A stretch of DNA of 64,000 nucleotides from Microbacterium terricola (GCF_027943945.1 NZ_AP027141.1:2108001-2172000), one strand, 5' to 3'; counted from the first letter of the stretch, positions 35,775-45,486 are shown. Numbers and translations: made by a program. The notes: generated from the letters alone by a model not told the origin.

Positions 35775-36884
35775 GTGAAGATCTCACGCCTCGCCCAGCT
35801 GGGCGCTGTCGCCGCCGTCGCGGCCCTCACACTCACCGCGTGCGCCGCCAACGAGACGCCCGCCACCAGCCCGTCGGGTGACGCATCCGAGGCCGCCACG
35901 CTCACCGGCACCCTCGTCGGCGGCGGCGCGTCGTCGCAGGAAGTGGCCGTGCAGACCTGGGCCGCCGGCCTGCAGACCGCGAACCCCGACTTCACGGTCG
36001 ACTACGACCCGGCCGGCTCCGGCACCGGTCGCGAGTCGTTCCAGAACGGCGCCGTGCAGTTCGCCGGCTCCGACCGCGCGTTCAAGACCGACGAGATCGA
36101 GGCCGGCCCGTGGGAGGTCTGCGCCGACGGCTCCGACCTGGTCGAGATCCCGACCTACATCTCCCCCATCGCCGTGGCCTTCAACCTGCCCGGTGTCGAG
36201 TCGCTGAACCTCGACGCCGCCACCGTCGCGGGCATCTTCGCCGGCGAGATCACCACGTGGAACGACGACGCGATCGCGTCCCTCAACGACGGCGTGGACC
36301 TGCCCGACACCGCCATCACGCCGGTTCACCGCTCGGACGACTCGGGCACCACCGAGAACTTCACCGACTACCTGTTCCAGACGGCGGGCGACGTCTGGAC
36401 GAACGAGCCCGATGGCGTCTGGCCGCTGAAGGGCGGCGAGGCTGCGAACGGCACCTCCGGCGTCATCGAGGCCGTCCAGGGCGGCGAGGGCGCGATCGGC
36501 TACGCCGACGCCTCGCGCGTCGCCGACACCGAGCTCGGCACCGTCGCCATCCAGGTGGGCGAGGAGTTCGTCTCCTACTCCCCCGAGGCCGCCGCGCTCG
36601 TCATCGACGCCTCGCCTGAGGAAGAGGGCCGCGCCGACAGCGACATCGCGATCGCCATCGACCGCACCACGACCGAGGCCGGCGCCTACCCGATCGTGCT
36701 CGTGAGCTACCTGATCGGCTGCGCCGAGTACGCTGACGCCGAGCAGGCCACGCTCGTCAAGGCCTTCTTCAGCTACGCCGCCAGCGCCGAGGGTCAGGAA
36801 GCAGCCGCCGCTCAGGCCGGCAACGCGCCGATCTCCGACACGCTGCGCACCGAGATCGAAGCAGCGATCGCGGTCATCAAGTAA
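35775..36884 (+). CDS. pstS: Phosphate ABC transporter substrate-binding lipoprotein PstS
   Basis: 369 residues: signal peptide with lipobox LTAC (Cys23), a short linker, then the two-lobe phosphate-binding protein. Phosphate-loop motifs include GSGTGRESFQNG and VHRSDDSGTTENFTDYL. GTG 35775 has an AAGGA site. The outward-facing lipoprotein captures phosphate for PstCAB. PHO box upstream. A 15-bp hairpin right after the stop probably raises pstS output over pstCAB. Confidence 0.97.
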   Translation: MKISRLAQLGAVAAVAALTLTACAANETPATSPSGDASEAATLTGTLVGGGASSQEVAVQTWAAGLQTANPDFTVDYDPAGSGTGRESFQNGAVQFAGSDRAFKTDEIEAGPWEVCADGSDLVEIPTYISPIAVAFNLPGVESLNLDAATVAGIFAGEITTWNDDAIASLNDGVDLPDTAITPVHRSDDSGTTENFTDYLFQTAGDVWTNEPDGVWPLKGGEAANGTSGVIEAVQGGEGAIGYADASRVADTELGTVAIQVGEEFVSYSPEAAALVIDASPEEEGRADSDIAIAIDRTTTEAGAYPIVLVSYLIGCAEYADAEQATLVKAFFSYAASAEGQEAAAAQAGNAPISDTLRTEIEAAIAVIK

Positions 36885-36893
36885 CGGGAGCCC

Positions 36894-36929
36894 GCCCGGC
36901 TCCCACCGCCCGTGCGGTGGGAGCCGGGC
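36894..36929 (+). terminator. Hairpin between pstS and pstC (attenuator)
   Basis: Perfect 15-bp stem (36894-36908 with 36915-36929) and a 6-nt loop, beginning 9 bp after the pstS stop. There is no T-tract. It likely causes partial termination or 3' protection, so the binding protein is made in excess of the permease. Confidence 0.75.
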
Positions 36930-36968
36930 ACTCTCACGACATCCACTGAGCACACGAAGGTTCGAGAC

Positions 36969-37925
36969 ATGACGACAGTCCCCGCGGCGCCTCCGGCCGC
37001 CGCCCAGATGCAGGGGAAGCAGCGCCCCGGCGATCGCTGGTTCTCGGGCACCGCGCTGTTCGCGGGCATCATGATCCTCGTCACGCTGGCCGCGGTCGCG
37101 ATCTTCCTGATCGTGCAGTCGCTGCCCGCGTTCGTCGCCACCCCCGAAACCGCGTCGCTGCTCTCCACGAACTTCTGGGACTACGTCTGGCCGCTGGTCT
37201 TCGGCACCGTCTGGGCCGCCGCGCTGGCGCTGCTCATGGCCGTCCCGCTCTCGCTCGGCGTCGCCCTGTTCATCTCCCACTACGCGCCCCGCCGGCTGGC
37301 GCAGGCGCTCGGCTACGTCGTCGACCTGCTCGCCGCGGTGCCGTCGGTCGTCTTCGGCCTCTGGGGCATCGGCGTGCTCGCCCCGGCCGTCCAGCCGGTC
37401 TACTCCTGGTTCGTCGACAACCTCAGCTGGATCCCGTTCTTCGCGGGCCCCGTCTCGAGCACCGGACGCACGATCTTCACCGCCGCGATGGTGCTGGCCG
37501 TGATGGTCGTCCCGATCATCACGGCGATCTGCCGCGAGATCTTCCTGCAGACCCCCACCCTCCACGAGGAGGCCGCCCTCGCGCTGGGAGCCACCCGCTG
37601 GGAGATGATCCGGATGGCTGTGCTCCCGTTCGGACGCAGCGGCATCGTCTCGGCCGCCATGCTCGGCCTCGGCCGCGCGCTCGGCGAGACGATGGCGGTC
37701 GCGATGGTGCTCTCCGTCTCGGGCGGCATCACCTTCGCCCTGTTCACCTCGGGCAACCCCTCCACGATCGCCGCGAACATCGCCCTGCGCTTCCCCGAGG
37801 CCTACGGCCTGAACGTGAACGTGCTCATCGCGACCGGCCTCATCCTGTTCATCGTGACCTTCGCGGTCAACGCCGTCGCGCGCTACATCGTGAACAGGCG
37901 CAAGGAATTCTCGGGGGCCAACTGA
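36969..37925 (+). CDS. pstC: Phosphate ABC transporter permease PstC
   Basis: 318 residues with six membrane helices and the EAA loop (EEAALALGATRWEMIRM). ATG 36969 (MTTVPAAPP) has GAAGG upstream; longer frames upstream read through the hairpin and are unlikely. It pairs with PstA to form the membrane channel of the high-affinity phosphate importer. One nucleotide separates its stop from the pstA start. Confidence 0.96.
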   Translation: MTTVPAAPPAAAQMQGKQRPGDRWFSGTALFAGIMILVTLAAVAIFLIVQSLPAFVATPETASLLSTNFWDYVWPLVFGTVWAAALALLMAVPLSLGVALFISHYAPRRLAQALGYVVDLLAAVPSVVFGLWGIGVLAPAVQPVYSWFVDNLSWIPFFAGPVSSTGRTIFTAAMVLAVMVVPIITAICREIFLQTPTLHEEAALALGATRWEMIRMAVLPFGRSGIVSAAMLGLGRALGETMAVAMVLSVSGGITFALFTSGNPSTIAANIALRFPEAYGLNVNVLIATGLILFIVTFAVNAVARYIVNRRKEFSGAN

Positions 37926-37926
37926 C

Positions 37927-39024
37927 ATGACCATCACTGAGACCCGTCCCCAGGCGCCCGCGCTCGACAAGCCGCGCGGGCTGACCAGCGGCCGCCTCGC
38001 CGCGTGGGTGCCGTGGGGCCTGCTCGGAGCGTCGCTCCTGCTCACCCTGCCGGTGTTCGCGATCTTCGCGATGGCCGAGGGCGCCGAGTTCAGCGTGGCC
38101 GGCTGGATCATCGTCGGCACGCTCATCTACCTCGTCCTGATCACGGTGATCTCGTCGATCGTCGAGGGCACGCGCCGCGCGGTGGACCGGATGGTCCTCG
38201 GCGTGGTGACGAGCGCCTTCGCGATCGCGATGGTGCCGCTGATCTCGGTGGCGTGGACCGTCGTCAGCTACGGCATCGCCCGTTTCGACGCCATGTTCTT
38301 CACCTACTCGATGCGCAGCGTCGTGGGCGAGGGCGGCGGCGCGGTGCACGCGATCGTCGGAACCGTGCTCATCACGCTCGCGGCCGCCGTCATCTCGATC
38401 CCCATCGGCCTGTTCACCGCGATCTACCTGATCGAGTACGGCGAAGGCAAGCGGATCGCCCGCGGCATCACCTTCCTCGTCGACGTGATGACCGGCATCC
38501 CGTCGATCGTCGCCGGTCTCTTCGCCTACGCCCTCTTCGCGCTCTTCTTCGGCCCGGGCATCCGGATGGGCATCATGGGCGCGGTCGCCCTCGCGGTGCT
38601 GATGATCCCCGTTGTCGTCCGCTCCAGCGAGGAGATGCTGCGCCTCGTGCCGAACGAGCTGCGTGAGGCGTCGTACGCCCTCGGCGTGCCGAAGTGGCTC
38701 ACGATCGCGAAGGTGGTGCTGCCGACCGCCATCGCGGGCATCACCACGGGCATCATGCTCTCGATCTCGCGGGTCATCGGCGAAACGGCGCCCCTGCTCA
38801 TCACGGCCGGGTTCACCGCATCCGTCAACTACGACCTGTTCAACGGCCGCATGCAGACGCTGCCGGTCTTCACCTACACCCAGTACATGAACCAGGGCAC
38901 CCCCGCCCAGGCCTATGTCGACCGCGCCTGGGCCGCCGCCCTCACCCTCATCATCATCGTCATGGTGCTGAACCTCGTCGCCCGTCTCGTGGCGAAGATC
39001 TTCTCGCCCAAGACGGGTCGCTGA
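37927..39024 (+). CDS. pstA: Phosphate ABC transporter permease PstA
   Basis: 365 residues. The N-terminal part (about 1-120) carries three extra hydrophobic segments before the canonical six-helix permease domain, making the protein longer than E. coli PstA (about 296). Extended PstA proteins of this kind are usual in actinobacteria. The EAA loop is [18 protein letters not shown]. It is translated immediately after pstC. Confidence 0.96.
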   Translation: MTITETRPQAPALDKPRGLTSGRLAAWVPWGLLGASLLLTLPVFAIFAMAEGAEFSVAGWIIVGTLIYLVLITVISSIVEGTRRAVDRMVLGVVTSAFAIAMVPLISVAWTVVSYGIARFDAMFFTYSMRSVVGEGGGAVHAIVGTVLITLAAAVISIPIGLFTAIYLIEYGEGKRIARGITFLVDVMTGIPSIVAGLFAYALFALFFGPGIRMGIMGAVALAVLMIPVVVRSSEEMLRLVPNELREASYALGVPKWLTIAKVVLPTAIAGITTGIMLSISRVIGETAPLLITAGFTASVNYDLFNGRMQTLPVFTYTQYMNQGTPAQAYVDRAWAAALTLIIIVMVLNLVARLVAKIFSPKTGR

Positions 39025-39046
39025 CCCGCACCGCCGAAGGAAAACT

Positions 39047-39826
39047 GTGTCCAAGAGCATCGAAGTCAACAACCTCAACGTCTACTACGGCGACTTCCTC
39101 GCGGTCGAAGGCGTCGGCCTCGAGATCGAGCCGCGCACCGTGACGGCCTTCATCGGCCCGTCCGGCTGCGGCAAGTCGACCTTCCTGCGCACGCTGAACC
39201 GCATGCACGAGGTCATCCCCGGCGCACGCGTCGAGGGCGAGGTCCTCCTCGACGGCGACAACCTGTACGGCCCCGGTGTCGACCCGGTGCTCGTGCGTCG
39301 CCAGGTCGGCATGGTCTTCCAGCGGCCCAACCCGTTTCCGACGATGTCGATCAAGGAGAACGTGCTGGCGGGCGTCAAGCTCAACAACAAGCGCATCTCC
39401 AAGTCGGACGCCGACGCCCTGGTCGAGAAGTCGCTGAAGGGCGCGAACCTCTGGAACGAGGTTAAGGACCGCCTCGACAAGCCCGGCTCGGGTCTGTCGG
39501 GCGGCCAGCAGCAGCGTCTGTGCATCGCGCGGGCGATCGCGGTCGAGCCGCAGGTGCTGCTGATGGACGAGCCGTGCTCGGCCCTCGACCCGATCTCGAC
39601 CTACGCGATCGAGGAGCTGATCGGCGAGCTCAAGAACGAGTACACGGTCGTGATCGTCACCCACAACATGCAGCAGGCCTCGCGCGTGTCGGAGAAGACC
39701 GCGTTCTTCAACATCGCCGGCACCGGCAAGCCGGGCAAGCTCATCGAGTACAACGACACGTCGACGATCTTCACCACCCCCGCCGTGCAGGCCACCGAGG
39801 ACTACGTCTCCGGTCGCTTCGGGTAA
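39047..39826 (+). CDS. pstB: Phosphate ABC transporter ATPase PstB
   Basis: 259 residues. Walker A is GPSGCGKST, the Q-loop is [12 protein letters not shown], the signature [14 protein letters not shown], Walker [14 protein letters not shown], with a switch His in VTHNMQQA. It powers PstCA. GTG 39047 has GAAGGAAAA upstream. This is the last gene of pstSCAB; phoU is elsewhere (26076). A weak inverted repeat (CATCCGCG/CGCGGATG, 39903-39932) in the 171-bp gap that follows may end the transcript. Confidence 0.97.
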   Translation: MSKSIEVNNLNVYYGDFLAVEGVGLEIEPRTVTAFIGPSGCGKSTFLRTLNRMHEVIPGARVEGEVLLDGDNLYGPGVDPVLVRRQVGMVFQRPNPFPTMSIKENVLAGVKLNNKRISKSDADALVEKSLKGANLWNEVKDRLDKPGSGLSGGQQQRLCIARAIAVEPQVLLMDEPCSALDPISTYAIEELIGELKNEYTVVIVTHNMQQASRVSEKTAFFNIAGTGKPGKLIEYNDTSTIFTTPAVQATEDYVSGRFG

Positions 39827-39997
39827 GGCGGGGGCGGCGCCGTCTCGCCGACTTCCCCGGGCGGCGGCCTCCGCTCGCGCCCGGACGCGCTCCAGTTCGT
39901 CGCATCCGCGCCAGGAATTCATGACGCGGATGACGCGAAGTGGCGCGGCCAGATGCAGACCGCGGGTGCGCGTCGGCAGGCAGAGGCTGCGGGGCCG

Positions 39998-40882
39998 TCA
40001 GACGCGGGGGCTCAGCAGGTACTCGTTGAAGGATGCGGTCAGCTCGGCGTCGACCGCGACCGGCAGTCCGTCGATGGACGTGATGGGCGCGGCGAGCCGG
40101 ACGCTCGAGACGAGCCAGGCGGCATCCACCGTGCGGAGGGCCGCCGCGGGCACGGTCTCGTAGGCGGTCGACGCACCCCGCGCCTCCAGGTGCTCGAACA
40201 GGCTCAGCTGCGTCGTGCCGTGCAGGATGCCGCCGGTGGGGGCGGGCGTCACGAACCGCTCCCCCACCTTCAGGATGAGCGACGCCGTAGGCGCCTCGAG
40301 CACGATGCCGTCGGACGAGACGAACACCGCGTCGTCGGCTCCGCGGCGGTGCGCCTCGCGGATCGCGGCCATGTTCACGGCGTACGACAGGGTCTTGGCG
40401 CCGAGCAGCAGCCACGGCGCCCGAGCGGGCGCCCCGCTGTCGAGGCCCCGGTCGAGGGTGACGACGCGGATGCCGTCCCTGCGCGGGCCGGAGAAGTCGG
40501 CCGCGGGCGCCGCCGTGACCCACGCGGTGGGGGTGGGTCCGTGCTCGATTCCCCTGCTGAGGATCAGCTTGATGACCGCCTCACCGTCGCCGGCCGACTC
40601 CGCCGCCCGGGCGACCGCCTGGCTCCACTGCACGAGATGAGGCTCCGGCAGGTCGCAGAGTCGCGCGGAGTGGGCGAGTCGCTGCAGGTGTGCGTCAGCC
40701 TCCTGGGCATGCCCGTCGATGACGCCGATCGACTCGAAGATGCCGTCGCCGCGCTGCGTGCTGAGCTCGCTGACGCTCAGCGCCGGCGCGCCCGGGTCGA
40801 TCACGGTGAACGTGTCGGCGAAGTCGGTCCGCGGGTCGTCGGATGCTGCGGGGTCGATCACGAGGGCGAAGCGCGCGGCCAT
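39998..40882 (-). CDS. Class IV PLP-dependent aminotransferase / lyase
   Basis: 294 residues of fold-type IV. QRGDGIFESI is the N-terminal signature, LGAKTLSYAVNM holds the PLP-binding Lys, and GGILHGTTQLSLFEHL is the phosphate-binding turn. Candidates are 4-amino-4-deoxychorismate lyase (PabC, folate synthesis) or a branched-chain/D-amino-acid aminotransferase. PabC is the commoner assignment for this form in actinobacteria, but I cannot separate them by eye. ATG 40882 follows TAGGCT (40889-40894) by exactly 6 nt: leaderless. Confidence 0.88.
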   Translation of the reverse strand: MAARFALVIDPAASDDPRTDFADTFTVIDPGAPALSVSELSTQRGDGIFESIGVIDGHAQEADAHLQRLAHSARLCDLPEPHLVQWSQAVARAAESAGDGEAVIKLILSRGIEHGPTPTAWVTAAPAADFSGPRRDGIRVVTLDRGLDSGAPARAPWLLLGAKTLSYAVNMAAIREAHRRGADDAVFVSSDGIVLEAPTASLILKVGERFVTPAPTGGILHGTTQLSLFEHLEARGASTAYETVPAAALRTVDAAWLVSSVRLAAPITSIDGLPVAVDAELTASFNEYLLSPRV

Positions 40883-41032
40883 GCCATGAGCCTACGCCGC
40901 GGGGAATACGGTGCCGTGCACGTCGGTTACACTGGATCGGCCGGGCCGCAGTAACCCCGGGCTCCATCTTCTGCCGCTATGAGCGGCCTTGCGCCGAGAG
41001 GCGTTCTGCGGCCCGGCTTCACTCTGCCCGGC

Positions 41033-41671
41033 TCAGGTCAGGCTGTCGCGGCGCCAGAGCCCGGCGCAGGCGGTGAGATCTGCCGCGTACGTCGACAGAC
41101 GCAGCGCGCGCGTGGTCAGCGCCGTCGCACGCTCCGACTCCGTGGCCTCGTAGTCATCGGCCAGATGGGTGGCGCCGGACGCCTGCACCCGGCAGAACGC
41201 CGCCGCACGGTCGAGCGCCACGGCGAAGTCGCCCTCGAAGAGTCCGCGCAGGATGGTGTCGACGAGGGCGATGAGCTCCTCGGGGGCCGCGGGCGTCGGA
41301 GCACCGGCGACGACGGGATCCGCCGACCCGATCTCGACCCGACCTCGCTCGTAGAGCAGTGCCGCCGTCTGCGGGTCGTCGTGGATCATGAGCTGCAGCA
41401 GGTACAGGCGCCACAGCGCGCCCGGGAGGCTTCGCGCAGGCGAACGCGACCACAGTTCGGCGATGTCGTCGATGCCATGCAGGTCGGTGAACGCGACGAG
41501 GCGGTCGATCACCTCCACCTGCGGCTCGGCCCGGACCCGTGCGAGCAGGGCATGGGCCGTCGAGTGGGCCGCCCGCGACACGTCCGCCGGATCCTGCGAG
41601 GCGAACAGCCGGTCGAAGACCTCGGCGGGGCGGCGCACCGGCTTGTGGAAGTCCCTGGAGGCGTCACTCAC
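41033..41671 (-). CDS. Helical protein of unknown function
   Basis: 212 residues, not recognised, with no signal peptide or membrane helix and mostly helical in composition. Notable segments are VIDRLVAFTDLHGIDDIAELW and LPGALWRLYLLQLMIHDDPQ. GTG 41671 is preceded at exactly 6 nt by TAGCCT (41678-41683), which overlaps the stop of the upstream gene, so it may be transcribed separately as a leaderless mRNA. About 145 bp separate it from the aminotransferase gene and contain only a short hairpin (40973-40987). Confidence 0.75.
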   Translation of the reverse strand: MSDASRDFHKPVRRPAEVFDRLFASQDPADVSRAAHSTAHALLARVRAEPQVEVIDRLVAFTDLHGIDDIAELWSRSPARSLPGALWRLYLLQLMIHDDPQTAALLYERGRVEIGSADPVVAGAPTPAAPEELIALVDTILRGLFEGDFAVALDRAAAFCRVQASGATHLADDYEATESERATALTTRALRLSTYAADLTACAGLWRRDSLT

Positions 41672-41680
41672 CCATCCAGG

Positions 41681-42067
41681 CTACTCGCCGAATCGGGCCT
41701 CGAGCTCGCCGAAGAAGGCGCCCGCGAGCGTCTCGGCATCGTCGAGCGTGAGGGAGAACTGGGCGCCCGCGCGGATCCCCAGCACGGAGTCCTCCGGCCG
41801 GTAGTCGATTCCGTCGGCCGGCATGAAGGTGCCGCCGGACATGATGCCGGAGACGACGAGCCCGAGCTCGGTGAGCGGGTTCGTGCCGTCGCCGGCCACC
41901 TCGCGCTGGCGGTGCACGAACCAGCGGTCCAGGCTCAGCAGCAGCGCCTCAGCCAGGCGCACGTCGTCGCCGGCGTCTCGGGCCGCTTCCGCTGCGGCGT
42001 AGAACCACGCGTGCGCGCCGGCGATCTCGTCATCGTCGTAGGTGCTGCGGTCGCGGATCGTTGACAT
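41681..42067 (-). CDS. Small acidic protein of unknown function
   Basis: 128 residues, very acidic, soluble and not recognised. It has a helical first half (AHAWFYAAAEAARDAGDDVRL) and a GIRAGAQFSLTLDDAETLAG segment. ATG 42067 follows TACCCT (42075-42080) by 7 nt, a leaderless arrangement; a longer in-frame start exists at 42097. It lies upstream of the 212-residue gene with 9 bp between stop and start, so the two may act together. Confidence 0.72.
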   Translation of the reverse strand: MSTIRDRSTYDDDEIAGAHAWFYAAAEAARDAGDDVRLAEALLLSLDRWFVHRQREVAGDGTNPLTELGLVVSGIMSGGTFMPADGIDYRPEDSVLGIRAGAQFSLTLDDAETLAGAFFGELEARFGE

Positions 42068-42139
42068 GGATGCCAGGGTAGACGCCTCGCGCCGCATCCG
42101 CTCCCCTGGCGGGCGAACGGTCTCGCGCGCCCGCTGACG

Positions 42140-42943
42140 CTACGCGGTGGGGATCGCTGTGATCGGCTCGGTCGTGGGCTGGCCGGTCGGAGATCCGCCC
42201 GCCTGCTCGACCGTGACCGCGACGGTGTCGCCGGTCTCCACGTCGCCCTCCAGCAGCGCGGCCGTCTCGCCGTCCTCGGCGGTGAACGTGCCGGCGGAGA
42301 CCGCCCCGTCGTCACGGACGAACCAGAGCTGGAAGGTCTGCTCGTCGGTGATCTCCGGGAGCCCGTCGCTGACGAGCACGGCCTTGCCGACCGATTCCGA
42401 CCAGTGCAGTGTCGCGGTGCCGCCGTCGACCACGTCGGCGCTGACCTCCTGCGCGTCCGGCGCATCCTCGATCTGGGCGAGCGCCGAGACAGCGGGCGGC
42501 GTGGTCAGCAGATTGCCGATCGTGGCGGCGCCGAAGCCGATGCCGACGAGGAGGACGACGGATGCTGCCAGCGCGAGCAGCCCGCGCGTCCAGGTGCGGC
42601 GCTCGACCGTCTGGATCTCCTCGGTCGACGGCGCCGAGCTCTGCGCCGGCGGCTCCGGGGCGGATTCCGCCGCCACGGGCGCCGGCACCTCCGGCACGGG
42701 CGGCACGGACGCGGCGGCGACATCCTCCGCGATCCGGGCCACGAGCGCATCGCGCAGTCCGGCCGGGGGCGCGACCTCGGCGACGCCGTCGGCGAGGAAG
42801 GCGGCGGCCGCGGCATCCTGCTCCGCGATGGCAGCCCACTCCGGGTGAGCGGCGAGCGCGGTCTGGTAGGCAGCCTCGTCGACCGGTGACAGCGCATCCA
42901 GCGCGTGTCCTGCTGCCAGTTCGGCGAACTCCTGCTCTGTCAC
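42140..42943 (-). CDS. rskA: Anti-sigma-K factor RskA
   Basis: 267 residues: an N-terminal cytoplasmic anti-sigma domain (about 1-75, ELAAGHALDALSPVDEAAYQ), a Pro/Ala linker, one membrane helix (about 120-142) and an outer RskA domain (FQLWFVRDDGAVSAGTF). It holds SigK inactive at the membrane until regulated proteolysis releases it. The GTG start overlaps the sigK stop by 4 bp, so the pair is translationally coupled. No cysteine is visible in the protein. Confidence 0.93.
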   Translation of the reverse strand: MTEQEFAELAAGHALDALSPVDEAAYQTALAAHPEWAAIAEQDAAAAAFLADGVAEVAPPAGLRDALVARIAEDVAAASVPPVPEVPAPVAAESAPEPPAQSSAPSTEEIQTVERRTWTRGLLALAASVVLLVGIGFGAATIGNLLTTPPAVSALAQIEDAPDAQEVSADVVDGGTATLHWSESVGKAVLVSDGLPEITDEQTFQLWFVRDDGAVSAGTFTAEDGETAALLEGDVETGDTVAVTVEQAGGSPTGQPTTEPITAIPTA

Positions 42944-43542
42944 GATGTCACCCCCATCTCGGTGCGCAGTCGCGACAGTCCGTCGCGCATCCGTGTCTTG
43001 ATCGTCCCCAGCGGCGCTCCCACGAGAGCCGCGATTTCGCTCTGACTGTAACCTCCGTAGTAGGCGAGAACGATCGCCTCCCGCTGCGGGTCGGGCAGGG
43101 CGGTCAGCGCCCGTGAGACGCGCCTCCCCTCGATCCGAAGCTCCACCTGCTCCGCGACGCCGTCATATGCGACCTCGACCTCGCGCAGGCCGACCTTGAC
43201 GTCACGGTCGGCACTCGCCTGCGCCGACCGCACGCGGTCGACGGCCCGGCGGTGTGCGATCGTGAGAACCCAGGACCTGCCTTGACCTTTGTTCGGAGCG
43301 AACCGCCCGGCGGATTGCCACACTTCCAGGAAGACCTCCTGCAGCACTTCCTCGCTCTGCGACCGGTCGACGAGCACGCGCAGGATGAGGCCGAAGACCC
43401 GCGAGGACAGCATGTCGTAGAGCCCGGCGAACGCCGTCTGGTCTCCGCCGGCGACGCGCTCGATCAGGTCGCCGGCGTGGTCGACGCGGTCACTGCCCTC
43501 CTCGGGCACGTCCACGCCGTCGATCACCACGTCAACCAGCAT
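42940..43542 (-). CDS. sigK: ECF sigma factor SigK
   Basis: 200 residues with sigma region 2 (YDMLSSRVFGLILRVL, EEVLQEVFLEVWQ) and region 4 (LPDPQREAIVLAYYGGYSQSEIAALVGAPLGTIKTRMRDGL, split here only for reading). The ECF19-type SigK/RskA pair controls MPT70/MPT83 and DipZ in mycobacteria, and a dipZ and a FAS1 gene lie directly upstream here. Mycobacterial SigK has a redox-sensing cysteine pair; this protein has no cysteine at all. It lies 53 bp after dipZ on the same strand, so read-through from the dipZ promoter would make SigK autoregulated. Confidence 0.93.
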   Translation of the reverse strand: MLVDVVIDGVDVPEEGSDRVDHAGDLIERVAGGDQTAFAGLYDMLSSRVFGLILRVLVDRSQSEEVLQEVFLEVWQSAGRFAPNKGQGRSWVLTIAHRRAVDRVRSAQASADRDVKVGLREVEVAYDGVAEQVELRIEGRRVSRALTALPDPQREAIVLAYYGGYSQSEIAALVGAPLGTIKTRMRDGLSRLRTEMGVTS

Positions 43543-43595
43543 GCCCTAGGACCTCCCTATCCGGGGTGACCGCCGCCAGGTTCCTCGCGCCGGAC

Positions 43596-45311
43596 TCAGC
43601 CGAACGTGAACGAGTAGACCTCGACGCCCGGCGAGACGGTGAGCTCGGCGACACCGGCGCCGCCGCCGTGTCCGGTCACCACCTCGTACGACCGGGGTGT
43701 TCCCGACACCGGCACGATCTGCTCGCTGCCGTCATCGACGCGCACGCGCACCTCGCCGTCACCGGCCAGCACCATCCGCACCTCATCCGCGTGGAAATCG
43801 AGTCGGATGCCGCCGCCGTCATCCGTCCCAGGCGTCGCGTATTGGGTCTCGATCCGCCAGCGCCCATCCAGCGCGAACGAGTCGGCCTGCTGGTCCTCGG
43901 GGAGCGCGAAATCGCCCTCGCCCGCTCCATAGGGCTCATCCCCGGCGAAGTTCACGTCCTTCGAGGAGCCCAGGAAGGTCTCGGGCGTCGTCGAGCCGGC
44001 ATCGGGCGTGGTGTCGGCGACCTCTGTCGCGGGCGGCAGCTCGGCATCCGGATCCGTGTCCTGCAGGAGCTCGCGGATGAGTTTCTCGGTCGCGGCGTAG
44101 TTGCCCTCGCCGAACGCGATGTGGCGCACGGTGCCCTCCGCGTCGATCAGGTAATGAGCAGGCCAGTACCGGTTGCGGTAGTTCGTCCACGTGGACAGAT
44201 TGTTGTCGAGGGCGACCGGGTACTCGATGCCGAAGCTCTTCGCGCCCGCGGCGACATTGCCCGCGTCCTTCTCGAACGCGTACTCAGGCGAATGCACGCC
44301 GATCACCTGCAGCCCGGCGTCACGGTATGCCTCATCCCACGCGACGACGTGCGGGATCGAGCGCTGGCAGTTGATGCACGAGTACGCCCAGAAGTCGATG
44401 AGCACGACCTTCCCTCGCAGGTCTGCCAGGTCGATCGCGGCGCCGTCCGGGGTGTTCAGCCACTGGTCGATCCCGCGGATGCGCGGGGCGGTGCCGCACG
44501 ACTCGAGCTCGTCCGCACCGTTGGTGCACTGGTCGAGGTCGCGATTCTCGTCGGTGACGAGCCCGCCCAGGTCGAGCGCGCGCTGCGCGTCAGGGTTGTC
44601 GGTGAGCTCCTTCTGCAGGCCGGCGGTGTAGTCGGGCACGAGACGCTGCAGCGCCTGCGGCACGTTGAACGCGAGACCGACGGCCAGCGCGAGCATCGCC
44701 ACGCCTGCCGCGATCCGCAGCCCCCGCTCCCTGGTGCGGAAGGCCTTCATCCGCTCGATGAGGCCGCGGCCGGCGAGGGCGAAGAACAGCAGCGGCAGGG
44801 CGACGCCGACCGCGAACGAGACGGTGAGCAGCACGGTGTCGGCGCCGATGCGCCCGGTCGATCCGGCGACGATGATCGCGGCGAGCACGGGTCCGGCGCA
44901 GGGGACGAAGACGGCTCCCAGAGCGAGTCCCACCCCGTAGCCGCTCCCCTTGTTCGAGACCTCGCGCCGCGGGATCCACTGGAACGGCTTCTCGAGCAGC
45001 TGCTCGACCTTGGGCACCAGCAGGCCGACGCCGATGAGCACCAGCACGCCGATGCCGAACCACCGGATGATGTCCTGCGGCAGGTGCAGGGCGCCCAGGA
45101 TGAGGGTGCCGATGAGGGTGACGATCGTGAAGCTCGTGACGAGGCCGAGGATCACCAGGTACGGCCGCCATCGCGACGCGGGCGCCGGCTCGTCGGCGAA
45201 TCGGGCCGACTGTGCCCCGCCGGTGAGGAAGATGACCGGCAGCACCGGCAGGATGCACGGGGAGATCCCCGTGATGAGCCCGCCGAGCAGGCCGATGATG
45301 ATGAGCGACAT
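43596..45311 (-). CDS. dipZ: DipZ: CcdA-type electron carrier fused to an extracellular thioredoxin domain
   Basis: 571 residues. The N-terminal CcdA domain (about 1-235, six or more helices) has paired cysteines in [12 protein letters not shown] and [10 protein letters not shown] that carry electrons across the membrane. It is followed by an outer thioredoxin domain ([17 protein letters not shown]) and a C-terminal beta-sandwich like that of mycobacterial DipZ. It would reduce or shuffle disulphides in secreted proteins. I place the start at ATG 45311, preceded by GGGGGAG; longer frames upstream cross the promoter region. A SigK-type promoter precedes it and sigK-rskA follow. Confidence 0.93.
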   Translation of the reverse strand: MSLIIIGLLGGLITGISPCILPVLPVIFLTGGAQSARFADEPAPASRWRPYLVILGLVTSFTIVTLIGTLILGALHLPQDIIRWFGIGVLVLIGVGLLVPKVEQLLEKPFQWIPRREVSNKGSGYGVGLALGAVFVPCAGPVLAAIIVAGSTGRIGADTVLLTVSFAVGVALPLLFFALAGRGLIERMKAFRTRERGLRIAAGVAMLALAVGLAFNVPQALQRLVPDYTAGLQKELTDNPDAQRALDLGGLVTDENRDLDQCTNGADELESCGTAPRIRGIDQWLNTPDGAAIDLADLRGKVVLIDFWAYSCINCQRSIPHVVAWDEAYRDAGLQVIGVHSPEYAFEKDAGNVAAGAKSFGIEYPVALDNNLSTWTNYRNRYWPAHYLIDAEGTVRHIAFGEGNYAATEKLIRELLQDTDPDAELPPATEVADTTPDAGSTTPETFLGSSKDVNFAGDEPYGAGEGDFALPEDQQADSFALDGRWRIETQYATPGTDDGGGIRLDFHADEVRMVLAGDGEVRVRVDDGSEQIVPVSGTPRSYEVVTGHGGGAGVAELTVSPGVEVYSFTFG

Positions 45312-45336
45312 GCGCTCCCCCTTTGCGTCGGGGGTT

Positions 45337-45363
45337 GTTCGGCAGGAGCGGCCGAACGGATTG
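45337..45363 (-). promoter_or_regulatory. SigK-type promoter of dipZ
   Basis: On the minus strand, CAATCC (45363-45358), 15-nt spacer, CCGAAC (45342-45337). The elements resemble the mycobacterial SigK consensus CCATCC/CCGAAT. The same pair and spacing recurs divergently at 45379-45405. The dipZ ATG lies 26 nt beyond the -10. Confidence 0.72.
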
Positions 45364-45378
45364 ATCTCGGCGACCCGG

Positions 45379-45405
45379 CAATCCGATCGCCACGGGGCGC
45401 CGAAC
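45379..45405 (+). promoter_or_regulatory. SigK-type promoter of the FAS1 lipoprotein gene
   Basis: CAATCC (45379-45384), 15-nt spacer, CCGAAC (45400-45405), both hexamers and spacing identical to the dipZ promoter; a G follows each -35 and ACC follows each -10 after one base. A further GCCGAACC lies at 45417-45424 without a matching -35. The FAS1 start is about 80 nt downstream. Confidence 0.72.
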
Positions 45406-45486
45406 CACCTGTACACGCCGAACCGGCGGACAGGTCCTCGGACCGCACAGCCCGAGTCCTCGGACTCTCCGACACCGGAGGAAGCC

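Noticed and set aside
39827..39997. Possible gene between pstB and the aminotransferase
   Set aside because: No frame with plausible start, Shine-Dalgarno or hydrophobic/structured product; only a weak inverted repeat.
40973..40987. Small hairpin GCCGCT-ATG-AGCGGC between two minus-strand genes
   Set aside because: Six-bp stem with a 3-nt loop and no T-tract or other structure; too weak to call a terminator, T-box or riboswitch.
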